A DNA stretch of 64,000 nucleotides, taken from positions 52,497,401-52,561,400 of the forward strand of contig OX365948.1 in NCBI GenBank assembly GCA_947247005.1, given 5' to 3'. Below the pieces are notes generated by a model, which saw only the letters and a program-made list of their open reading frames with translations, did no database searches and was not told the origin of the DNA. The stretch comes from Spisula solida. Taxonomy: Eukaryota; Mollusca; Bivalvia; Venerida; Mactridae. This document shows positions 46,801 to 58,800 of this stretch, piece after piece (position 1 is the stretch's first letter; the number at the start of each line of letters is the position of its first letter). The translations under genes were made by a program, and so were the position numbers.

Positions 46801-49800
46801 GATAAGGTGTTAGTTTTCACTGCCTTAACATCTGTTAAAAAAGTTAAAGCGTACTTGTGAACCGTGAAGCACTATTAATACGTCATTTCCGGTTTGGACA
46901 CGGATACATTCTGAACAACACGTACTCGGTACGGACTAAAAAGTATCGCACAAAATCATGATTTTGGGCATCTTTTAAGTATATTTCGACTATTTCGTGT
47001 ATAAATTCGTATTAAGGAGCCAAAATTACATAAAATGATGTTTTTATTAAAATTCTGGGCACTGACCTTTAAACGTTTATTTACAGTTCTTATGTTACCG
47101 TTTGTATTGGTCACGTGATGATTCTACTAATATGGTATATTTGACGGCACATATCGCTGGCGTAGAATGAGAAGCTCGTAAGTACTACTTACGACCTTAT
47201 AAGACCCATACATATTTGAAATCTGCGTTGTTGTTCTTAAGACCTTCATTCTGAACCAGTGATATAGGGCTCAGGTCATTTGCACGTTGCGTTAGGAAGG
47301 CCAGTTTGTCACTAGTTACTATTTAAAAGGACTATAAATTTAAAACCGAAGCAGCGAGTATCAGTTTAACGTCAATTATGCTGTAAAACAAAAACAAGAC
47401 ATCAATATTTGTGTACCAGTAACATCAGTCCCAGCGGAACATCTGCCCAGGACGAGGTATGACAATCAATCGTGAAAGCTCGGCCATTTCCGCTTGTCTC
47501 CGGCAAATATTGCGATGCATAAAGCCCGAAGTAATCAGAATGTTATGACAATCTCTGAAATAAAACTATTCTACATAGTGTACCGTAAAATTATATATTT
47601 TCGCGATGTCAAAATTTCGCGAATTTGATTTTTAGGAGTTAGTTTACGGAGTTAAATATTCGCGATTTTTAAACTTAAGAGAGAGCTGTGTTCTGTCTTC
47701 TACTGTCGTAAGTTTATGCTCACGAGAATAACATCCCGCGAAAATAGCAAAAATTTATCCATCGCAAAGATTTTTGACTTTACAGTACATGCATGATAAC
47801 AAACAGTCTTATAAAATATGTATGCGCTTAATGATTCTGAACACACGTACATTGTATGTGCAGTCTGTACAGTGTGTGCTGTCTGTGCACATACAATGAC
47901 GTAGTAGAAATATGTGGAGATTTTTGAGACAATCGTAAGTACGTGTAATCCGGTTTTCTCTGCACGATTGGCAAATGACCTCCCGACTTCAATGGAAAGA
48001 CAGAAATTTGTGTGATACAAGGAATCCGGAGCTCTTTTCCGAAAATACTTTTTGGTTCTTTAACGTGTTTAGTGTACGCGAATGATTTACAAGCGACTAC
48101 ATAAGTAATACCAATCAATTCATCTCTAGTTGGGCGGGAAGCAAAAAGCGTTTCAAAATTGACCACGTGCTTCGGTCTAGATTCAAACCAGGGATCTCTC
48201 GATTCGTAATCAAGAGCGTTTCCCACTCGATTACCGTGTCAACCCTTTCCAAAAAAAATAAGAAGATAAGATATATTGAACGGCGCTAAGCTTGCATTCC
48301 CTGACCATTTGGAGCAGAATTTGCAGAACCATTTTCAGCAGTCAATGTTTATTTTAGGACATAACGCAAAAAGTTGGAACCACGTTAACGTTGCGTCGAA
48401 AGATGTCGTTTTCGCTGGCTTTACGCGGAAAGCGCTTTTTGTGTTCTCTTTGTATCTTTATTGCCTTTCATGCTTTACTGTTTCTGTTGTGACCGATTTG
48501 TTATTATTCTTTTGTCATAAGCTGACGTTAAAACTTATTTACATATAGTTAATCCTTTACGTAAAACACAAGTCTGATAAATTATTCAATGCATGAAAAC
48601 AAAGAAAACAAAGAAAACAAAGACTGTTAACAAACTATAGTTTCTCTTTTCAAACGGGTGGAATACATTCTGCAACGGTCCGTGCAGAGCGCTTGTTAAT
48701 AATTCATCGATCCGATCAATGGGTATCGTGATGTTAACCTTGCAAGCAAAAATGTTTATATAACGCAATGTATATAAACGGTGACCGCAGAGCTTTGATT
48801 TCTACACCGCCATTTTAGTGCAAACATATTAACGTGATCCTTGACCTTTACTTATGAATATATTATAATTATTATCAACTCCGCTTTTTCAAGTTATATT
48901 GATCACTCTCGATGCCTCATTTTTGATGACATGGTCCATCGCCTCAAAGGTATGAGAGAAGAGAAGCCAGTTTTCCTTGTTTACTAAACGTCTAGCAAGG
49001 GAGTTACTGGTACCATTTTTATTTCGTCTTTGTTATGACGTGGCCTTGGACCGGACCCGAGACCCCTAGCACTCGAAGAGGACACTCATCCACCAGGCTA
49101 TCGATGAGACGGGATTTAGATAAATATGTACAGTATATGTCGAACCTGTTCTAAATAATCTCCGTTCTCTATCTCGTAAAACGTAAATTACTCACATAGC
49201 TGAATGATCTTGTAGCAGTAGAATAGCGTATAGGAGTTGTCAGTATAATACATGTTCTCAACAATTTTATATGAAAATGTGGAAATTTTCTTCCGTCATA
49301 TAAAAATAATAAAATCTATTTTCAAACGCATTACAAATACATTACATATACCCGTTAGCTAACTCGTACGCTTATTCGATATTCTAGTAATGTCATAAAG
49401 TTTCAGTACCAAACATTATAAAATATTCATATCAATGATATAGTGTTGTGTATGTCTAAAAGCAAACATACAGTTTGACAATCGGAACGATCCGTACGCC
49501 ATTTATAACTATGATATTTAGTTATTTACATAAAAATGTCCGAGATGTTCCGATTGATAGTTTGGTTGCTACTGTTTGTGTGATCAAACAAACCACCGCC
49601 TACCCTTGGGTCTCACTTTATTGATACTAGTGTGTCAGCAAATTATAACCTCGTTAAAACCCGAGTCACGTTAACCGTCCGAGTTCCATATATCAGCCCT
49701 GCGTTCAACGAAGAATTACGTGACGCACGGGTACGTAACAGGTACGAAACGTGCGGACCACGTAATCCTTCGTTGAACGCAGGGCAGCATTTTGGCACAC

Positions 49801-52800
49801 TCGCTCAGCGTCCGTACGCACATCGTAAACTCGTATGGGTTGCGTACAGACGATTTTTAAGTAGTGAAAATGTTCCTTCGAGCTCCTGAATTTTCTACGA
49901 GCTCGTAGAGATTTCGAATTCGAGTATCGTACTATATCCGTGTGGATCATTTAAGTTTGGAAACTTCGAGGTTTGCATGGGACTCGCATGGACACAGTGC
50001 GGTCAGCGTATGGGGACCGTAAGGGTGCCCTGAGAACGTTGTACGAACCCACGAGCACCTTGTGAGACCCGTGCAACTATTCTCCGATTTACGTGCGGCA
50101 AAGTATACACCCGGGTTGATGAGACTTGAAGTGATATGCCTCCATTTCGTGAAAAGTGCAATATTTTTTAAACAGTTAAGAATATAAGCGTATATTTAAA
50201 GCAGTGTTTTGAAATTGTATCCGTTTAGTATTGAAACCCAGCTCTACATTTTAGCTATTGCTTTTATTGAGTTTATTAAGTGTTGCTAATGCTTTAATAG
50301 GATCTTTAAATAGTAAAAAAATTAACGCTAATCAGGTATAGCTCCATTTACTGTTAGGATCATATATAAAATCTATATAAATAGAAAGAGAGTTTACGTT
50401 TGTTATTTGCTTAAGTAATGCTACATAATGAAGCGATCTATAGAGGTATAGATTATTTCAAACTTTGTTGTGGTGCTAACAAATTAACTTGGTTCTCGAC
50501 CTTTAAACATGAATATATTACAAGCTTCGTGCGCAAAATATGGAAAGTGGAGCCATGTCAACGATTTAGAAACTAAAATTCATGTTTGTTCTTAACTTAT
50601 ACGATTTTGAAAATTCGCACATGCGCACAATGTAGCTCGGACCTCCTTAAGCATGAATATATTACAAGCTTCGTGTGCGAAATATATCATTTTCGGCGAG
50701 AAAGAGGTCACATGTAAATGATTTAGATTAGTGTTTACTACTGCTTGTACTGAAATTTTTTACTTGTCAACATTAACAAACTTATAGTCCAGTCAGGGTT
50801 TAGGTTAATTTTTCAAATCGTGTATCTAAACTGGGGAATTTACTGTACAAACTATATGGTTAAAGTACATAAACATGCATAACCTAAAAATACACCTATA
50901 AGAATACAGTGACGCAGCGGTCGGGTCCACTATTACGGTGTAAAACCAATTATAAAGGCTTAAACAGACGGCCATAATTTTAATGCTAAACTTACAAACT
51001 ATATTCGCACTACCTATTCAGACAATAGTGGAATTGAAAGCAAGTAAATTTCCCCTTAGCGTGGCGTGTATTTTATAGAAATATATGAAGAAATAAAATA
51101 CTTATGGCTATGTTTGTGTTCCAATATTTACAAATGTCTGCTTGTAACTGTAGCCAAAGGTCACGTGGTATAGCTACCCTGTTATCTGTCGTGTTCACAT
51201 AATGTGAAGTTGTGTATTTTGACCGGTCAATAAACCTCTAAAAGACTACACAAGGGTACTATCTTATCAAAGCAATTACGCAAAACTTAAATTTACGATC
51301 AAATTTGAATGCTTTATAATACTTTTACAATTATAAGGTGTGGTAAATGGAGCTGCAATACTAACAAAGATTCAGTTAATGAACTCCTGCAAACAATATC
51401 CGTCACCAATTTGCTGTTGTTTAAGAACTATAAGGAATTTTAATGTTGAACGTAAGTTTACGTTTTCCGTAAGTGCTTTGATAAAACAGTACCAAGCCTC
51501 CGATCTCCTGAAGCATATCAAGTAGAAATCTCAACTCAAATTGAAATTTTGCTCAAATTGGAGTCAAGTATGAAGTTAAAGCTCTTGTAAGTTAACTGAA
51601 TCAAACTCTGAATCAAATAATGTTTCTGTTTGTAACGCCAATTGTGAGTCCAGCCTCCCAAGGAAATGAACTCAAAGACACATGACAACAGATGAGATGA
51701 GATTTAACTGGAAGAATGAGATGCTTTCGGAGATCGGGGCCTGGTACAAACTAGTGTTACGCTCGGCCCATGAAAACAAAGATTGAATGTAAATTACAAC
51801 CAATAAATGAACTCTTTAATTATTCTGAAGAAGAAAGTTCGAGGACCATGTTAATTTTATCGCACTATATCGACATTATCTGGAAACGGTTACAGTGTCA
51901 TAATATATCGTTACACACTTGAAAGGAAAACATTCATAATAAATATTTATTTTTCTTCAAAACTATCATACTTATACAGGATCAATAAATTAACATAGTC
52001 ATGTTAAAGCACCGTGTTGTCTTTAATATAGCCTAGCCTTGTCTCTAACAACCAGGGACCGGGATTACAACGAATACTTACACTCAGCACTCAACACTCA
52101 AATATTGAAATTCAATCTTTTGAGGTTCATTGTGGCATTTTTTAGAGCAAGGCGTTGTAATAATGTTAAATTGGTACTAAATATTGTTTTAGCTTACTTC
52201 CTAGTTTAATTTAGTGTATTTGTAAGCTATAATTGCAATTCATCAGTCTGAGTGCTGAGTGTGGCACTCAGATTCAATAATTACATTTACACACCTTATA
52301 AATGGTACAAAATGGCAAAGAAAATTTATTACATGTTATTTTTAACACCCATTTACGATCTTATACATTTTCCACATCTAAATTTGCAATCTAGGACAAA
52401 TAATAGCTCATTATAATAAATTTTCAATATTTGAGTGCTGAGTGTAAGTATTTGTTGTAATCCCGGCCCAAGATCATATGCAAAAAAATACCCAGAACTC
52501 GAGCTCCATTTCAGCGAACTATTATGCGAGTCAAGGGTTTATTTTCATAACTGAATGAAGAAATTCAGAAAAAACAAAATGAAGATTTCACATTTCCGCC
52601 AAAGAATTTCAGAGGGAGCAGGTCCCAAAACACCTAGTGGAGTTATAAATCTACAGGAATAGCGATGAAGTATCTGAACCATTTTCAAAATTTAGGACCG
52701 AATCCCAAAACTAAACAGTCTTATCGGACGCTCTCTGCCCTGCGTTCAAGGAAAGTAACCTGCAAACATGTTTAACAATCAAGGGGTTTTGTCGATATAA

Positions 52801-55800
52801 TTCTTCGTTGTACGCTTCGTTTGCGGCATACAATTTGAAAGCACTAATTCCCGTTTTTTCCGTTCTTAGTTCGAATATGTACGGATGCACGGATTTTACT
52901 ATTCACATTCTTTTGTTTGCCTCTGTCCGCCATTTTGTTTAATACCACAAATACTCGCACACCACCTCCGGGATATGGTTAGCCAAACTTGCCCTGCGTT
53001 CAAGGAAAAATAACGTGACGCACGTTTCGTACCTGGTACGTACCAGGGTACTGTTTTATCAAAGCACTTACGAAATTAATAAACTTACGTTCAAATTTAA
53101 ATTCTTTATAATTTGTTTACAATTATGAATTGTGATAAATTGAGCTGCAATACTAATAATGATTCAGTTACTGAACTCCTACAAACCATACCCGTCACCA
53201 TTTTGCAGTTGTTATCGAATAATAAAGAATTTTTTGAGCGTAACTTAAAGATTTTCGTAAGTGCTTTGATAAAACAGTACACAGGTACGAAACGTTTCGT
53301 ACCGTTTGCGCACCAGGTACGAAACGTTTTGTACCTGGTACGAAACTTGCGTCACGTGATTTTTCCTTGAACGTAGGGCTGGCGTAAGTGTCAAACATGT
53401 TAGTTTAAACACACCGTTCAACGAATAACAGGTGTGTACCAGGGGAAACGTACGTCACGTATTGTTTCCTTGAACGTAGGGCAGCTATAATACCAATGCG
53501 GTAAAATTTTGATTATAATTGTCAACATTAACGAGTCTCATTCTATATTCAACAATGCGATACTGAAACTCATTCGCGGCGAGGTTTTATGTTTCTCATT
53601 AAAAATTAAAATTGACTGTTGATGAGTTTGTTGTCATGAAACTGAATTGTGCGTGAAATAAGTGGATCAAGACAAATCGGAGATTGTGGGTCGTTGTGAA
53701 AAATGTGACGATAAGTTACCTTACAGCTAATAAATCTTACCGGAACAACTAAATTATTTAGAGATAACATTATTAACAACCCACTTTGAACGCTGATGGA
53801 TGACAAAAGGCTTATAATTAACCTTTGCGATCTGAAAACAATGTTGTGTTCGTCGTGTGTATGAACACAGAACAAATAAGTTCAAGAAAAAACTGGGATT
53901 CCACTCCACTTAAATGTCACCTCAAACATAAGGAATTTGAAATTCTATCCATAAAATATCATAGCAGTCGATCCATTCAAAATCGCTCAATACATTTATT
54001 GCAACGCATCCCACACCCCATTCCAAAGTGGAATTCCGTAGCCAGTGCTAACAAAATAAAAGATACAATTAGCTCATTCGACGAAGAACTATTGCTTTGA
54101 TAAATTCGCTTTATAAATGCGTATTTATTGATTAACTCCAAATGTAAATGTAGTACATGTACATTGTAATGCTATGCTTATTGTGACCACCAAATTTCAA
54201 TTTGAAGATAACACGCTTTTGAAAACATGCCCTATCGCACTATGGAATGTCCTTAATGTGCTTATACAACGTGAGAGTTACTCTAGCAGGGTGGCAATAC
54301 CACGTGGCTTTTGACTACAGTTACAAGTAGCAATTTGTAAACATTGGAACACAAATATAGCCATAAGTATTTTATTTCTTCATCGATTTCTATAAAATAT
54401 ACGCCCTGCTAAGGGGAATAATATTTGCTTTCCGTGAAATATAATATCTTTTTCAGCAGTTTTACCGAGTTTTCCATTACCCTGTGAAACCTACACGTTC
54501 AACGGATTCACAAGGTAATGGACAAAACGGTACAGCCGATGAAAAAGATTTTATATTTCACGGAAAGCAGAATTCATTCTGTGTAAGAATATAGAGAAAT
54601 CCCCTTGCAGGACAGTGCCAATAGAGACTTATCGCGTAGAACCGTAAGTTTCATGAAAATACAGTCTGACAACTTTCACAGATCATACCCTCATGAGGTG
54701 CCACGTTACTGATTTTGCCACAAGGAAAGCGTGCAACGGTTGGAGATAAAAATTAATGTAAAATTATCAATAGCCCGTTTCGACTGGGCTGTTTCGTGAA
54801 GCAAGTTTTAGCCTGGTTCCCGTCCGCACAATAAAAGTACTACTACAGTAATACAACTGTAAAATTAGAACGGGAACAATTTCTACTTGTAACTGTAGCC
54901 AAAAGTCACGTGGTATTGCTACACTGTTTCACACATTTACAATGTATTTTATACAAAAAAATATACAGAAATGAGATTTGGTCGGAATCTTTCAGAAGCT
55001 TTTTGAGATCATTTCTTGTCATTTCTCAGACTTCGACTGAATATATTAATGAAAATGAAACAAAATCTCGTAAAAAGACAGACGGTGTTTTCAATCATCC
55101 AAAGAATATAATTTGATAACCATTGACAGCCCACATGTGTATGGACGACATTATGAGACTATTACGCAAAACTACAACAAATTCTATCACCATGTTGTCT
55201 GTTTTATCAGTTCTTATGCAAGTAATCAGTGAGCCAAGAGAAAGAATGAAGAAATATTGCTTGACCCTAAGATACTTTAACACGGACTGCGTTTTATAGC
55301 AAGTATGTTTTGTTGAAATAAGAGTGTATGAGTACGACGGACGTATAACAATATCAAGCGCCTATATTTCTGATTCAGAATGCATTTATTATCGTTTACG
55401 GAGATATTATTTACCCGCAAGCATTGTCATATATAATCTAAATCTGTTTTATGAGTTCCAAAGTTCTTGCCATATATTAACCACACAGCAAGGCGTGTTA
55501 GAAAAAATACAATAAATCATTGAAATGGTGAAAAAGCCAACAGTAGACGTCATTAGCTTTACATGATGACGTCAAGACTGTTTATTTGTGAATAGTGTTA
55601 TTTCCAGAAACTTGAAGAAGTCAATACAATGTAACACACCCAAAAATAACGGGTATGGCTGAAACACAGGAACATGAAAACGTCATTGTGGTAAAATGAA
55701 ATTGCTTGCGAATTTAGAGAGTTAAGCGTTTGTTAAACTCCTACATTAGTCCGACTTACGAATAAGGCGAAAAGTAGTATACCAAATTCTAAATTTACCC

Positions 55801-58800
55801 TTGAATCGTTACTATTTTTAGCCTAACCGAACGTTTACGAAAAGTTACGGAAACGCAAACAAAGATGTCCGACATTTGTCGATATTAGCCGACATTTGCC
55901 GATTTTATTAGAGAGTTATAACCTTAAGTGGGTAACATGCCACGAGTTATTCCCTTTTATAATGTCATGTGTTGCCATGAGTTAGTCTCCTTTTATCCCC
56001 TACTCCCACAAAACTTATGCCGCTGTGGTTTGTTGTTGTCGAGAGTCAATTTTGACTAGTAATGAGAATTACACTACAGACAGAAAGTTTTGTATGAAGT
56101 ATAGTCCGTACAAATGGTCCTCAACCTTTATGCAGGAATATATTAGTTTATTCTAATTTATTTAAGGTCGATTGTGAAACAAGTTTTTAAAACTTTTATT
56201 AATCACTTTCGACACCTCATTCCTGATATTATCCATCGCCACGAGGGTATGAGAAAAGAGAAGCCAGTTTTTATTTCGTCCTTGGTATGACGCGAACCCG
56301 TGACCTTCTGCACTCAAAGCGAACGCTCAACCACTAAGCTATCGAGGAATATCTTACAAGATTCTAACTTGCGAAATATATCTATGTCCACGAGAAAGAC
56401 GTGCCTTGTCGGTGATTAAAATTAGTTGTAAATATTCGTATTATCTCCGCTTGTGCATACAAACGCTGAAATTAAATTACAGACAAGAAATTAACTGTTC
56501 AATTATGCTAATAGAAGGTCCAGAATCAGTCTAATGTGCTCGCGCTATAACTCATACACGTATCGGCAAATGTTGGTGCAAAGTGTACATTTATTCTCCC
56601 TTTTATCCTGAACTGTTTACTGGTATTAATGGATTATTTAGGTCGGTCACTTGTTTACATAACATTGTGTATACATAAACATTACAATTCCTCTTATTAA
56701 AGTCTTATTTTAATAGATATTATGTGTATTAGTATGTAGCTTATAACTCTAGCGCGATAAATTGCAATACAAAAACAAACACAAAATCCGCTATATTTAT
56801 CGTTTCTGAATATTTAGGAGCATGAAAACTTTATATGTTGTGCCAAATGTTTGAATGCTTTCATTGGTAAGTGTTACGGTCCTTGATTTTAATCCATAAC
56901 AAAAATATAGGCAGTATTGTGTTTGTTTTTGTACTGCAATTTATCGCGTTGGAGTTTTTTTTTTATAGTGAACAAGGTATGGGTTTTTTCTGCTCTTTTC
57001 TCCAATCAAAATGTTTAAAACATTAAAACTGCAATGTTATGATATTGCAATGTTTGTATACAAGTGACAGACCTAATTAAACGGACTGTATAACTCTAGC
57101 GCGATAAATTGCAATACAAAAACAAACACAAAATCCGCTATATTTATCGTTTCTGAATATTTAGGAGCATGAAAACTTTATATGTTGTGCTAAATGTTTG
57201 AATGCTTTCATTGGTAAGCGTTACGGTCCTTGATTGTAATCCATAACAAAAATATAGGCAATATTGTGTTTGTTTTTGTACTGCAATTTATCGCGTTGGA
57301 GTTATACTATGTTATATCGACAATCGAACAATGTTTGTTTACCGTTTAAGAACTTCAAACCATAATCATGAGATCTATACTAATACTAAAAACAAAATAA
57401 CATTACTTGAACGAATAAAGTTGCACCAAGAACTTGAAAAGAAAATGTGAATAAGGTATAAGGTCGTATCATGAATACGTAATAGCTGTACTCGGTATGT
57501 TCATCGAATCTTGACCAAAGCTGGTTGGCTTAATTAATCTCAAGTACATAGGACTTTGGTGCATTTATCGAACGCTGATGTTACTAGTGCAAAGTACGTG
57601 CATACGTCCTCCAGACACGACTATTGACCATAGCGCAAGTACGGGGTATTATTTTTATTATCATAATAACACCTACACGTATTGACCATGACGAAAATTG
57701 TACTGAGTAAAATTGCTTTGAGTATAATAATATTATCATCTGATACCGGAGGAAACTTAGATTATGAACGTTAATAATAATGGGACTACTTTTTTCTGCG
57801 CAAGTTTACTCGATGTCACGTGTTTGTTCGGTCATTCTGAATAACGTAATCTTTATTGTATTTATATGCCATTCGTATCATGTGGTAAAATGGTATGACA
57901 CTCGTTTTTTTATAATTCCTTCCTGTAGACAAGTTTTCATAAAAGTTAATTTCAATAAATTGTCACCTCACGATAGATGCTCTGTCCATTGTGTATAAAT
58001 CCAATATAATTTTACCGCTCTACCAAGGCGATTGGAATATTATTAAAAAAAGTTACCGTAAAGTTATTAATTTTCGCGGTTATAACATTTCACGGATTTT
58101 GGTAAAATGGTATTTTGGTGGCTTCTTAAATTAGTGGATTTTAAATATTGAAAGAAAAATATCTTGTTACATATAACCAAGTGTATTCAATTTCGCGATC
58201 TACTAGGTTATCCGCGAATTTAACGAGAATTAATCCACCGCGAATATGAATAAGTTTACAATAAGTTCATCAAAGCCACATGTATACTAATATACATGAG
58301 CCTTAAGGTGTGCGAGTTAATAATTTCAGCTAAAAGGCATCGATAGCACAAATCAAGATACTTTTATAGGAGAAATTAACAACGTATTACTGATAAATAC
58401 CAAACACTCTGAACGCATCGTTCATAAAACAACCCTCCAGTTTTTTAACGGTATTTGACTATACATGAGCAGGAATGCACAGGTAACTGTATCATTGATT
58501 AAGAGTAAAAAAAAAAAAAAATTATATAATTTTTGTTAAATTTATTAATCTTATACTATTTTTGATTATTATGAATAAATTTGACAAAAACAAATTTTTT
58601 TTATTTTTTTTTTTAAATCTTAATTAATGATACAGTTACCTGCGCTCGAATGGCTATCTTTTACTAATCGATGTCATTATCATACAGTTGTAATGGTTTA
58701 CAAAGTCCATAAGAATCTTACTCCTAATTATCTTTCAAATATATTGACATTTTCCAGTAATAATACATACACCTTTAGATTAGTTAGTAACAATGACTTA

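Larger units (their letters stand above)
50474..51862. mobile_element. Composite region bounded by family R ends
   Basis: GCTAACAAATTAACTTGGTT CTCGAC at the left and GTTCGAGGACCATGTTAATTTTA at the right are inverted family R termini. Three other elements lie between them (family D 50783, family A 51038, family H 51257). A second partial R left arm (CATGAATATATTACAAGCTT) starts near 50653, so the history is complex. Confidence 0.45.
52738..53481. mobile_element. Outer MITE family G copy of a three-level nest
   Basis: CCCTGCGTTCAAGGAAAGTA at the left and TTTCCTTGAACGTAGGG at the right are inverted termini. A second, complete pair of family G termini lies inside at 52992-53378, and a family H element inside that at 53049-53279. 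Confidence 0.65.

Noticed and set aside
53825..54100. 91-codon plus-strand frame in the calcium-sensor intron
   Set aside because: Begins at a non-ATG codon and shows no domain or reliable splice sites.
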